Position numbers and translations under genes: made by a program
Shown here: positions 27,865-35,884 of the stretch, in pieces
Position numbering within the stretch: the first letter of the stretch is position 1
Layout of the letters: each line of letters begins with the position of its first letter
The notes under the pieces: generated by a model
What the model was told of the DNA's origin: nothing
The model's input: the letters and a program-made list of their open reading frames with translations, nothing else
Database searches by the model: none
Source: Acidovorax radicis N35
GTDB lineage: Bacteria; Pseudomonadota; Gammaproteobacteria; Burkholderiales; Burkholderiaceae_C
Direction of reading: 5' to 3'
Assembly (NCBI RefSeq): GCF_000204195.1
Contig: NZ_AFBG01000008.1
Span: forward strand, 102,885 to 166,884
Length of the DNA stretch: 64,000 nucleotides

Positions 27865-29496
27865 ATGACCGCCGCCAACCCCACTGCAGACCAGGCGCCC
27901 GCCCATTCAGCGCCTGCTGCAACACCTCCCCCTGCCCCACCCGGACCACCTGCCGCCTACCCACCGCTGCAAGGCACGGCCTTGCTGCTGGGCACGTTGT
28001 CCCTGTCGCTGGCCACGTTCATGAACGTGCTGGATTCGTCCATCGCCAACGTCTCCATCCCCGCCATTGCCGGTGACCTGGGCGTAAGCCCCGGCCAGGG
28101 CACCTGGGTCATCACCAGCTTTGGCGTGGCCAATGCCATCTCGGTGCCGCTCACGGGCTGGCTCACCCAGCGCTTTGGCGCGGTGCGCCTGTTCACCATG
28201 AGCGTGCTGCTTTTTGTGCTCACGTCCTGGCTGTGCGGCTTTGCCTCGTCGCTCGAGATGCTGGTGTTCTTCCGCGTGCTGCAGGGCCTGGTGGCCGGGC
28301 CGATGATCCCACTCAGCCAGACGCTGCTGCTCGCCAGCTACCCCAAGGCCCTGGCAGGCACGGCGCTGGCGCTCTGGGGGGTGACCACACTGGTCGCGCC
28401 CGTGGTGGGGCCGCTGCTGGGCGGGTGGATCACGGACAACATCTCGTGGCCGTGGATCTTCTACATCAACGTGCCCGTGGGCCTGCTGGCCGGGCTGCTG
28501 ACCTGGGGCATCTACCGCAAGCGCGAGACGCCCATCCGCAAGCTGCCCATCGACACGGTGGGCCTCTCCCTGCTGGTGCTGTGGGTCGGCGCGCTGCAGC
28601 TCATGCTCGACAAGGGCAAGGAGCTCGACTGGTTCGCCTCCGGCGAGATCATCACCATGGCCGTCGTCGCGGTGGTGGCCTTTGCCGTATTCCTGGTGTG
28701 GGAGCTGACCGAGACGCACCCGGTGGTGGACCTGAAACTCTTCAAGGGCCGCAACTTCACCTTTGGTGCGCTGGCGCTGTCGGTGGCCTATGCGCTGTTC
28801 TTTGGCAACGTGGTGCTGCTGCCGCTGTGGCTGCAGCAGTGGATGGGCTACACCGCCACTTCGGCCGGCATGGCGCTGGCGCCGGTGGGCATCTTTGCCA
28901 TTTTGCTCACGCCGCTCGTCGGCAAAAAGGTGGGCCAGTGGGACCCGCGCCGCATGGCGACGGCCGCGTTCATCGTGTTCGGCATCGTGCTGTGGATGCG
29001 CTCGCAGTTCACGGTGCAGACGGACTTCATCCACATCCTGATCCCTACGCTGCTGCAGGGTGCGGCCATGGCGTTCTTCTTCATCCCGCTGACCACGCTG
29101 ACGCTGGCGGGCATTGCGCCCGAGCGCATCCCCGCCGCTGCAGGCCTGTCCAACTTTGTGCGGATCACCGCCGGAGCCATGGGCACCTCGATCGCCACCA
29201 CGCTGTGGGAGAGCCGCGCCGCCATGCACCATGCGCACCTGACCGAAGGGCTGGTGCAGGGCCAGGGCGTGTTTGCGCAGACGCTCGACACCCTGACTGC
29301 CACGGGGCTCACCCAGTTGCAGGCGCTGGCGCAGGTCAACCGGTTGATCGACCAGCAGGCGTTCACCCGTGCGGCCAACGACATCTTTCTGGGCTCGGCC
29401 GGGTTGTTCCTGCTGTTGATTGGTCTGATCTGGCTGACCCGCCGCCCCGCCAGAACGGGGGGCGCAGGTGCTGCGGATGCAGCCGGGGCGCACTAA
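27865..29496 (+). CDS. emrB: EmrB-type MFS multidrug exporter (DHA2 family)
   Basis: A 543-residue major-facilitator protein with 14 predicted membrane helices. Family motifs: FMNVLDSSIANVSIPAIAGDLGVSPGQGTWVITSF near residue 55 (motif D1), the antiporter motif C-like LWGVTTLVAPVVGPLLGGWITDNISWPWIFYINVP near 170. It exchanges protons for hydrophobic drugs or uncouplers. A Pro-rich N-terminal tail of about 35 residues precedes helix 1. It is the last gene of the MarR-controlled operon; the stop is followed by dispersed repeat copy 3. Confidence 0.93.
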   Translation: MTAANPTADQAPAHSAPAATPPPAPPGPPAAYPPLQGTALLLGTLSLSLATFMNVLDSSIANVSIPAIAGDLGVSPGQGTWVITSFGVANAISVPLTGWLTQRFGAVRLFTMSVLLFVLTSWLCGFASSLEMLVFFRVLQGLVAGPMIPLSQTLLLASYPKALAGTALALWGVTTLVAPVVGPLLGGWITDNISWPWIFYINVPVGLLAGLLTWGIYRKRETPIRKLPIDTVGLSLLVLWVGALQLMLDKGKELDWFASGEIITMAVVAVVAFAVFLVWELTETHPVVDLKLFKGRNFTFGALALSVAYALFFGNVVLLPLWLQQWMGYTATSAGMALAPVGIFAILLTPLVGKKVGQWDPRRMATAAFIVFGIVLWMRSQFTVQTDFIHILIPTLLQGAAMAFFFIPLTTLTLAGIAPERIPAAAGLSNFVRITAGAMGTSIATTLWESRAAMHHAHLTEGLVQGQGVFAQTLDTLTATGLTQLQALAQVNRLIDQQAFTRAANDIFLGSAGLFLLLIGLIWLTRRPARTGGAGAADAAGAH

Positions 29497-29513
29497 TTTG
29501 AGAAAAATTGGCC

Positions 29514-29562
29514 GCTAGCGCTTATTCATAAAGCGCTAGCAGCTATATTTTCGATAGCATTT
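29514..29562. repeat. Dispersed intergenic repeat, copy 3 (best preserved)
   Basis: GCTAGCGCTT-ATTCAT-AAAGCGCTAGC forms a near-perfect stem, followed by AGCTATATTTTCGATAGC, a second stem. This copy shows the layout of the family most clearly. It lies about 20 bp past the emrB stop. Confidence 0.75.
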
Positions 29563-29708
29563 CATCTTTTCCCAGCAGCACGACCTCAGCCCTCCATCCC
29601 ACACGGCGTGTCGGAAAACCCTGACCGCCGTGCGGGCGTGGCACCTGCGGGTAGCGCGCTGGATGCGCCCAACAATGCATTCACCGCAACCCACAACAAG
29701 GAACCGCC

Positions 29709-29867
29709 ATGTCACTTTCGCTGATTCTCCTGATCGTCCTGATCCTCATCCTGGTCGGCGCACTGCCCACCTGGGGCCACAGCCGCTCATGGGGCTACGG
29801 ACCCAGCGGCGGGATTGGCCTGGTGGTGCTGATTCTGGTGATCTTGCTGCTGATGGGTCGGATATAG
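29709..29867 (+). CDS. DUF3309-type very small membrane protein
   Basis: A 52-residue protein: a first hydrophobic helix (SLILLIVLILILVGALPTW), a conserved turn with WGHSRSWGYGPSGG, and a second helix (IGLVVLILVILLLMGRI). This matches the DUF3309 family of tiny two-helix inner-membrane proteins, often seen in stress-related settings; the function is unknown. AAGGAA precedes the ATG. A two-way terminator follows within 60 bp, so it is probably transcribed alone. Confidence 0.75.
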   Translation: MSLSLILLIVLILILVGALPTWGHSRSWGYGPSGGIGLVVLILVILLLMGRI

Positions 29868-29925
29868 ACCTCTGACCGCACCGTGCACATGCCGCCAGCC
29901 TCAGAAAAGGGGCAACGGCCACCGC

Positions 29926-29966
29926 AAAAAGCACAACGGCCCTTCGTGGGCCGTTGTGCTTTTTTG
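29926..29966. terminator. Two-way Rho-independent terminator
   Basis: Arms GCACAACGGCCC (29931-29942) and GGGCCGTTGTGC (29948-29959), with an A-run before and a T-run after. It serves both the DUF3309 gene and the convergent EF-hand gene. Confidence 0.9.
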
Positions 29967-30005
29967 TGAATGGAACCGCGTATCGCGCCCAGACACAGCC
30001 GCCGC

Positions 30006-30584
30006 TTACGCCACGCCGGCCCGCTTGGCGCCCGTCGCGGCAAACGCGGTCGAAAACGCTGCAAACTCCTTGTCCGCCACACTGCCATCGGCATTGCCGT
30101 TGCGGTCCATCAGTTGCATCACGGCCTGCGAAAAATCGCTGCCCGCCTGGACGCCCTTGGTCTTGGCCAGGCCCTTCAAGAATTCATCCTGCGTGATGGA
30201 GCCATCCTTGTCCGCATCAAACCCCGCCGTCAGCTGCGCCTTTTGCGCATCGTCGGCGCCAAAACGGGTCAGCAGTTCCTGAAAATCCTGTGTGGACACC
30301 GGGCGGCCCGACAATGCGGCCGACGCTGCATTGGCGGCCGAACCCGCGCTGCCACGTGCCACCGCACCCAGGGCGTTCTCCAACTTGCCCTGCGACACCA
30401 GGATGCCTTTGCCTGCAAAGCCCGCCAGAGCCTCCGCCTGCGGGCTCAGGGTAAGCACGGCAGACGGCTCGGGTTCCACATCGGCCCCGCTGCGCCGCGA
30501 CGCGGCCGACTTGCCAGGGCCGCCGGAGGTGGCGTTGAAAATCAAGGACGCGACCGAAGCAAGGCCAGAGAGAAGGGGGGACAT
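30006..30584 (-). CDS. EF-hand calcium-binding protein
   Basis: A 192-residue protein with two EF-hand loops in the C-terminal half: DADKDGSITQDE near residue 127, a canonical loop, and DRNGNADGSVADKE near 163, which is longer than standard by one or two residues and may bind differently. The N-terminal half is Ala/Gly-rich with no clear fold; MSPLLSGLASVASLIF is hydrophobic but not a typical cleavable signal. AGGAG lies nine bases before the ATG at 30584. It may act as a calcium-responsive or surface-associated protein; this is inference. Confidence 0.75.
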   Translation of the reverse strand: MSPLLSGLASVASLIFNATSGGPGKSAASRRSGADVEPEPSAVLTLSPQAEALAGFAGKGILVSQGKLENALGAVARGSAGSAANAASAALSGRPVSTQDFQELLTRFGADDAQKAQLTAGFDADKDGSITQDEFLKGLAKTKGVQAGSDFSQAVMQLMDRNGNADGSVADKEFAAFSTAFAATGAKRAGVA

Positions 30585-30713
30585 CGCTGTGAACTCCTGT
30601 GTGGCGAAAGCCTCGGTGCCTGTGTCAAAAAGACAGGCCACCGCTTCGCCCAGTGAGCCGAGGGTACGCGCCCTCCACCGCGGCAATGCCCGGATGAAAC
30701 CGTGAAATGAGCG

Positions 30714-31091
30714 TTACTTCAGCACGTAGCCAGCCAGCACCGACTGCACCTCATAGATGCTGAGCTTCTTGTTGAACTGCTTTTGAAACGGCGCCGCAGA
30801 GCCAGAGATCCAGATCTTGAGCTCCGCATCCAGATCGAACGTGCCCCCGGTCTCTATGCTGAAGTGCGTGATGCTCTTGTACGGAAGAGAGTGGTACTCG
30901 ACCTTGCTGCCCGTCATGCCCTGCTTGTCCACCAGCACCAGCCGCTTGTTCGTGAACACGAAGTAATCGCGGATCAGCTGATAGGCATGCTCCACCACCT
31001 CGCCCGGGGCCAGGATGCGGCTGAATTCCTCCTGGATCTTGGCGGCATCGATCTTGGATGCGTTGCCCATCACGCCGTCAAACAATCCCAT
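30714..31091 (-). CDS. Bacterial PH-domain protein
   Basis: A 125-residue protein that is almost entirely one bacterial pleckstrin-homology-like domain: ILAPGEVVEHAYQLIRDYFVFTNKRLVLVDKQG, then KVEYHSLPYKSITHFSIETGGTFD and the strand ELKIWISG. These domains are ring-forming in known examples; the role here is unknown. GGAG lies before the ATG at 31091. The neighbours (thioesterase and EF-hand genes) run in the same direction but give no clear functional link. Confidence 0.8.
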   Translation of the reverse strand: MGLFDGVMGNASKIDAAKIQEEFSRILAPGEVVEHAYQLIRDYFVFTNKRLVLVDKQGMTGSKVEYHSLPYKSITHFSIETGGTFDLDAELKIWISGSAAPFQKQFNKKLSIYEVQSVLAGYVLK

Positions 31092-31148
31092 GTGCTGTGC
31101 TCCGGTGAAGTCGTTGGATCGCGTGTTGTACCGCAACGGCTGCAACGG

Positions 31149-31601
31149 CTATGGATAGCCCGGCCCAAAGGCCACAAACTCCCCCACCAGCTGGCCCGCA
31201 GACTGTCCCTGGTAGTGCAGCGCGGAAGCCTGCGCGATGCGGCCCAGCCCCTTGCGCTGCAGCATGCGGGTGAACGGCTGCCAAACCTCTGGCGCAGGAG
31301 CCTGGGCCACGGCGGTGAAGGTGCCGTCGATGGGCGCCAGGTAGTCCATGGTGTTGCGCTGGATCACCAGGCGGCTGCCCAGCCCTTCGGCGGACAGCCG
31401 CAGGTGCAGCATCGACCAGGCGGCCAGGATGGCCACGGCCGACGCGCTGCCGCCAAACACCGTCTCGCGGTGGTTGATGTTGGGGGCCAGCGGCGCGCTC
31501 AGCACCACCTGGTGCGGCGATGCCTCGACCACGGTGACTTCCATGGCCTGGGACAAAGGGATGTGCTGGTGCAGATAGGACTGCAGTTCAAGAGAGTTCA
31601 C
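31149..31601 (-). CDS. YiiD C-terminal-type hotdog thioesterase
   Basis: A protein of about 150 residues resembling the C-terminal thioesterase-like domain of YiiD: ELQSYLHQHIPLSQAMEVTVVEASPHQVVLSAPLAPNINHRETVFGGSASAVAILAAW, in parts, the helix being typical of hotdog folds. It probably hydrolyses an acyl-thioester; unlike YiiD it lacks the N-terminal acetyltransferase domain. The GTG at 31601 begins the family homology; an ATG at 31649, just past the expansin stop, would add 16 residues and is possible through coupling. Confidence 0.75.
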   Translation of the reverse strand: MNSLELQSYLHQHIPLSQAMEVTVVEASPHQVVLSAPLAPNINHRETVFGGSASAVAILAAWSMLHLRLSAEGLGSRLVIQRNTMDYLAPIDGTFTAVAQAPAPEVWQPFTRMLQRKGLGRIAQASALHYQGQSAGQLVGEFVAFGPGYP

Positions 31602-31652
31602 GGTGCGGCGCCAGGTGGTCAGAGGATGGCAGGGGCGAAACCGGCACATGGA

Positions 31653-32432
31653 TCATGGAAACTGCCCCGCCCCCGCGACGACCACGCCGTTGGAAGGCTC
31701 GGGCAGCGTGTCGATCAGCGTCGCGCCGCCCAGGGCGGTGATGCGCACCTGCAGCGGGCCGGTGGCGATTGCGCTGGGGTGGACAAAGTAGTTGTAGTCG
31801 GTCCGCGCGACGGCGATCCAGTCCGCGCTGCCGCTGGGCTTGATCTCCAGGCCGGTGATGGGCAGGCGGTGGTTGCGCACCTGGATGGCCACCCACCAGC
31901 GGCTGCTGCCCTCTTTGTAGCGGTAGCTCACCGGGCCGGTGAGATCACCCGGCACCACGTGCCAGCGGATGGGCACGCGGCCCGCGATGGGGTCGGCAAT
32001 GCGGGCGAATGCGGACTCGCTGAGGTCCAGGTCGCCCGTCTTGCACTCGGGGCACTGGTCGGTGATGCGCACGGTGATGGACCCCTTGGGCCCGGTCACC
32101 GCCACGAACTGGCCGCAGACGGCGCTGCCCGCGTAGTCAGGGCCGTTCATCGCCGCCACCATGAGGTTGCCGGGGCTCGCGTCGAAGGTGCAGTTGCCCT
32201 CGCCCGTGGCGCCGTAGAACGTGCCTTCGCCGGTGTAGGTGGGCGACAGCGCACCGGGTACGGAGGGCGCAGGGGATGCACCCGGTACGGGCGCCGGGGC
32301 CGGAGATGGCGCATCGGCACCTGCGGTGGGCCCATCGGCCGAGCCCCCGCCACCACAGGCGGCCAGGGCCACCAGAAAAATCAGTGCCGCGTGGCGGGCA
32401 TTGCGGGCATGGCAAACCTGGAGCAGTTTCAT
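31653..32432 (-). CDS. Bacterial expansin lipoprotein (EXLX-type)
   Basis: A 259-residue exported lipoprotein: leader ending VALAAC (Cys about 26), a Pro/Ala/Gly linker (about residues 30-62), then a double-psi beta-barrel (TYTGEGTFYGATGEGNCTF ... RITDQCPECKTGDLDLS with the Asp residues expected in the groove). The second domain is a carbohydrate-binding module of the expansin type (YRYKEGSSRWWVAIQVRNH, aromatic Trp/Tyr face). Expansins loosen plant or microbial cell walls without hydrolysis. The lipid anchor is unusual, since most bacterial expansins are freely secreted. A relation to plant contact is inference. Confidence 0.85.
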   Translation of the reverse strand: MKLLQVCHARNARHAALIFLVALAACGGGGSADGPTAGADAPSPAPAPVPGASPAPSVPGALSPTYTGEGTFYGATGEGNCTFDASPGNLMVAAMNGPDYAGSAVCGQFVAVTGPKGSITVRITDQCPECKTGDLDLSESAFARIADPIAGRVPIRWHVVPGDLTGPVSYRYKEGSSRWWVAIQVRNHRLPITGLEIKPSGSADWIAVARTDYNYFVHPSAIATGPLQVRITALGGATLIDTLPEPSNGVVVAGAGQFP

Positions 32433-32447
32433 CGCAAGGGCCTCGGT

Positions 32448-33002
32448 TCAAGAAAAAGACAGCGGAGTATCCACAATGGCGGACGCTGGCTGGGGTGCAT
32501 CGCGGTGCACGATGTGCAGCGCCCCGGCCGAGCTGGGAGGCTCGGCCAACGCGCTGCGCAAAAAGGCGGGCCGCAGGTCCAGCGCGGCCAGCTCGTGCAG
32601 GGGGAACCACGCAAAGATGAGCGTCTGGTTGCCCTCCACGCCCTCATACGGCCCGTCAGAGGCCGCCAGCAACGACCCGGGGAGCGGGGTCGCATGCAGG
32701 TACAGCCCGATCTCGTGGTACGAGTCACCGGCATGGCAGAAGAAGTTTTCCACCACAAAGGCCAGGTTTCCCAGGGCCACGGCCGTGTCGAGCTCTTCGT
32801 GCAGCTCGCGCGCAATGGCCTCCGAGGCACTCTCCCCCGGCTCGATGGCGCCGCCCGGCAGCGCCCAGAATGTGTCTCGCTCCAGGCGGTGCAGCAGCAC
32901 CCGGCCGTCCGCGCGCCGCACCACGGCTGCTGCACGCTGGCGGGTGCGGATGGGGGGCGGCGCAGGGCGGGAGGCTGGCGGGGCGGCGGGCGTCGTGGTC
33001 AT
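32448..33002 (-). CDS. Nudix hydrolase
   Basis: A 184-residue Nudix protein. The complete Nudix box runs from GGAIEPGESASEAIARELHEEL near residue 50 (G-x5-E-x7-REUxEExGU pattern, catalytic REL-HEE). It would cleave a nucleoside diphosphate linked to another group, or sanitise damaged nucleotides; the substrate is not predictable. The ATG at 33002 is followed by a Thr/Pro/Ala-rich leader of about 20 residues. It lies 15 bp upstream of the expansin gene on the same strand. Confidence 0.88.
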   Translation of the reverse strand: MTTTPAAPPASRPAPPPIRTRQRAAAVVRRADGRVLLHRLERDTFWALPGGAIEPGESASEAIARELHEELDTAVALGNLAFVVENFFCHAGDSYHEIGLYLHATPLPGSLLAASDGPYEGVEGNQTLIFAWFPLHELAALDLRPAFLRSALAEPPSSAGALHIVHRDAPQPASAIVDTPLSFS

Positions 33003-33157
33003 GAAGGCGGCAGTAGGGTTGGGGTACAGGGCGAGACGATCCTATCCACTGCAGCCCGCATGGATGCGCCCCTGCCCCGGCCACGTTGCAAGCAATCGCA
33101 ACAGGGCACGACGAGGGCGCTGGCGGTTTTGGGCGGCCTCCTGTGTCCCACCGCCTG

Positions 33158-34360
33158 CTAGATCCATGCAGTGCGAATCCAGTCCACGGCGTTCTGCAGC
33201 GGGTGGTGGGAGGCGATCTCGTCCATGCGGCCGAGCTTGTCCACCGCGTCCAGCGCAATGATTTCGTTCGGATTGAACACAATCTGCAGCCGGTGGTAGC
33301 GGTCGTCCAGCAGCTGCTGCGCCTGGTAGTCCGAGATACCGGCAACCCCGTCCATCAGCACATTGATCAGCGGCTGCGCCCACTGGGCATAGCCCCAGTC
33401 AAGCGCTTGGCCCTTGATGTAGGTCAGGCTCACACCCGTGCCCAGCGAGAGCATCACCACCTCGTCGAGCGCCGCCCGCTCCGCAGGCTGGTTGCGGCGG
33501 GAGATGGCCTGGGCCAGCGCCACGATGCTGGGGTTGTTGGCATACAAGCCACCATCGATGTACCCGTCGGCGGAAGGAAAGTACGTGGGCGCCGAACTGG
33601 TGTACAGCGCAATGCTGGCCACCAGCTGCTCGCCGTCGGAATCGGCCCCCTTGAAGTTGTGGAAGATCTTGGGCTTCCAGGTGCGCTTGGCGGCCACCTC
33701 CTCGTTGTCGAGATCGAACGTGGGAATGGCCACCTTGCGCAGGATGTCCTTGAGCTGCAGGTCGCCAAACACAGCCTTGAGTTCGGTCTTAAGAACGTGT
33801 TTGCGATCTCCCAGGGGTCGCGCAGCAGTCTTGGCGGGATGGGATGCAAGGCGCGGTGCGCAGCCAATAGCCCGGCTATTGGCAAGCGCCGCAACGCCGC
33901 AGACCGCCCGCCAAGACCGCTGCCCGAAGGGTTGGAGCGAAATCGGGCGATTGGAAGCCCTGGCTGCTTGCATGGGCACGAGCCCACGCGGCGCATCCGA
34001 AGCATCCACTCATCCCGATTGCGCTCCAACGCGACCCCTGCGAGATCGCAAACACGTTCTCAGGCCTTTGCTGGAGTAATCGGCGCCCACCGTCTTGCCC
34101 AGATCGCGCACGTTGTCCCACAGGCTGTCGTCAAAGATGACGCCACCGCGCTGCTGGTAGAGGGTGCAGATTTCCTCGGGCGTCTTGCCGCAGGCCAGGC
34201 CGAGCGCGAGGATGCCGCCCGTGGAGGTGCCCGCAAACAGATCCACCGTATCCAGCCAGCCCGCAATCTGCGGCTGGACATTGAGCCGCGCGAGCAGCCG
34301 TGCCGTGATCAGCCCCCGCAGCCCGCCACCATCCAGGCTCAATATCCGGTACTTGGCCAT
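33158..34360 (-). pseudogene. Patatin-like phospholipase gene interrupted by a MITE-like element
   Basis: A patatin lipase split by the 267-bp element at 33793-34059. The N-terminal part (MAKYRILSLDGGGLRGL, oxyanion loop) carries the nucleophile in GTSTGG (Ser46). The C-terminal part has the catalytic Asp in DGGLYANNP (Asp179 of the intact protein) and ends TAWI. Removing the element plus one 3-bp target copy joins ...SSKGL to KTELKAVFG in frame, giving 310 residues, a normal patatin length. Element plus duplication is 270 bp, so the frame is kept, but a single TGA (34010-34012) inside the element stops translation. A GTG directly after it could restart the second half. AAGGAGG precedes the ATG at 34360. 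Confidence 0.85.
33793..34059. mobile_element. MITE-like 267-bp inverted-repeat element, copy B
   Basis: Terminal repeats GAACGTGTTTGCGATCTC... and complement, flanked by TAA (33790-33792) and TCA (34060-34062), a slightly decayed 3-bp target duplication. The internal stems match copy A in position: 33823-33838 with 33907-33922, a GCCAATAGC/GCTATTGGC hairpin, and 33932-33947 with 34014-34029. Several arm positions differ from copy A but change on both arms, keeping the pairing. No transposase is encoded. It interrupts the patatin gene. Confidence 0.85.
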
Positions 34361-34482
34361 CGCAAGCCTCCTTCTTCGGCGGATCCACCCTGCATCCGCC
34401 ACACATGCTAGAGACCCGGCAGCTGAAAGAAAAGACCAGAGGAAGGCGGCGTGGGGCGAAAATAACCGTCAAAACTGGCCCT

Positions 34483-34528
34483 GGCGCTTATCCATCAAGC
34501 GCCATTAGCTCCTCATTCAATAGCATTG
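34483..34528. repeat. Dispersed intergenic repeat, copy 4
   Basis: GGCGCTT-ATCCATC-AAGCGCC followed by TTAGCTCCTCATTCAATAGCA. It overlaps the end of the LysR gene: the last codons and stop of that gene lie in the repeat. Confidence 0.7.
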
Positions 34529-35418
34529 ACCGCTGGCAGCAGCAGCCCTTGCTGCGCAGCCACGGTTTCGCGCAAGAACGCCCAGGTCGCCTGCATGCGC
34601 GCAACGTGTTTGTTCTCTGCAGGCATCGACATCCAGAACGTGCGCTGAAACCGCGCCACCCCGGGCAACACCGGGACCAGCGACGGGTCTTGCGCCGCCA
34701 CGAAGGCGGGCAGCACCGCCAGCCCGGCACCAGCGCGCGCCGCCTCGTACTGCGCCAGGATGCTGGTGCTGCGCAGCACAAAATGCGCGGGGCGGTGCAA
34801 CTCGTCCAGGATCTGCAGTTCCTTGCTGAACAGCAGGTCATCCACATAGCTGATGAAGGTGTGGCCGCGCAGGTCCTCGGCTGTGTGGATGGGCGCATGG
34901 CCCGCCAGGTAGCCGCGCGTGCCGTACAACTGCAGCACGTAGTCGGTGAGCTTGACCACCAGCACCGCGCCGCGCGCCGGGCGTTCCAGCGAAATCACGA
35001 TGTCTGCCTCGCGCCGCGACAGGTGCACCAGCCGGGGCAGCGCCAGCAGGTCCACCACCAGACCCGGGTGGCCCAGCGCAAAGCGGGCCAGCTGGGGCGC
35101 CAGGATCAGGTTGCCAAACCCTTCGGTGGTACCAATGCGCACCAGGCCGTGCAGCCCCTGGCGCACACCCGGTGCAGCACTCTCGACCGCAAGAAAGGCC
35201 GCCTCCATCGCCTCCACCTTGGGCATCAGCTGCCGCCCGGCCTCGGTCAGCCGGTGGCCCCCGGCGTCACGGGCAAACAGGGCCGAGCCGACTTGCTTTT
35301 CCAGCGCCTGCAGGCGGCGCGACACGGTGGTGTGCTCCACGCCCAGGCGGCGTGCGGCACCCACCAGCGTGCCGGCGCGCGCCAGCTCCAGAAAGTAGCG
35401 GAAATGGTCCCAATCCAT
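34513..35418 (-). CDS. LysR-family regulator (probable regulator of mmsA)
   Basis: A 301-residue LysR protein. The winged helix (MDWDHFRYFLELARAGTL, GVEHTTVSRRLQALEK) is the type I recall beside methylmalonate-semialdehyde dehydrogenase genes in Comamonadaceae (recall, unverified). Here mmsA lies about 5 kb away, with the collagen/sulfotransferase operon in between. The ATG at 35418 gives the normal N-terminus; longer in-frame starts are unsupported. Its last residues (NAIE) are encoded by a dispersed repeat, so the C-terminus may have been altered by that repeat. Confidence 0.85.
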   Translation of the reverse strand: MDWDHFRYFLELARAGTLVGAARRLGVEHTTVSRRLQALEKQVGSALFARDAGGHRLTEAGRQLMPKVEAMEAAFLAVESAAPGVRQGLHGLVRIGTTEGFGNLILAPQLARFALGHPGLVVDLLALPRLVHLSRREADIVISLERPARGAVLVVKLTDYVLQLYGTRGYLAGHAPIHTAEDLRGHTFISYVDDLLFSKELQILDELHRPAHFVLRSTSILAQYEAARAGAGLAVLPAFVAAQDPSLVPVLPGVARFQRTFWMSMPAENKHVARMQATWAFLRETVAAQQGLLLPAVNAIE

Positions 35419-35524
35419 GTCCCGATTGTGGCGCCCCGCACAGTGAAGACGGAAAAACACCCACTTCAGCGCCCTCAAAACGAGACCGCTCCAGGCCGAT
35501 CGGGCCCCCTGGATCGTTATGTCG

Positions 35525-35548
35525 GACATGTATCGCGTGATACATGTC
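35525..35548 (+). promoter_or_regulatory. Perfect 10-bp inverted repeat, candidate operator
   Basis: GACATGTATC and GATACATGTC are perfect inverted repeats separated by GCGT. It lies in the gap between the LysR gene and the collagen-type operon, next to an AT-rich stretch (35549-35577) that could hold a promoter. It suits a dimeric repressor of the TetR or GntR kind; the regulator is unknown. Confidence 0.55.
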
Positions 35549-35692
35549 ATTTAGAAATTTACACAGTATGCTTTTTATTGCACACTGCGCCCGCACTGAC
35601 AACAGCCAGAACTGGGCAGCGCAACCAAAAGAGCCTTACAGCCATGGCGGCCGCGATGACCGCCAGAAACAGTCCAGCGCAAGGGAGAAAAA

Positions 35693-35872
35693 ATGAACGC
35701 ATTTGCGCAGCCTTCGGGGCTGCCCGCAGGCACGCCTGTGCCCAGCCACACGCCACGCTGCCTGCAGCGCCTGGCCATGGCGCACACCTGTGTGGCCATT
35801 GGCCATGAGCCACCCCTCTTTTTGCGCACCGTGGGCCACACCCTGCCCTCCTTTGCCCACCCGCATCCTTAG
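35693..35872 (+). CDS. Possible 59-residue leader protein of the collagen operon
   Basis: A short frame starting MNAFAQPSGLPAGTPVPSH and ending FAHPHP. It has the best ribosome-binding site of the area (AAGGGAG, five bases before the ATG at 35693), whereas the following collagen-like gene, 12 bases after this stop, has none. This suggests that the frame is translated and feeds ribosomes to the next gene. The peptide is rich in Pro, His and Cys and matches nothing I know. Chance occurrence in GC-rich DNA cannot be excluded. Confidence 0.4.
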   Translation: MNAFAQPSGLPAGTPVPSHTPRCLQRLAMAHTCVAIGHEPPLFLRTVGHTLPSFAHPHP

Positions 35873-35884
35873 TCCCCGACCTCT

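Noticed and set aside
30006..30686. A longer start for the EF-hand gene at 30686
   Set aside because: The ATG at 30584 has AGGAG at the right distance; the extra residues show no conserved character.
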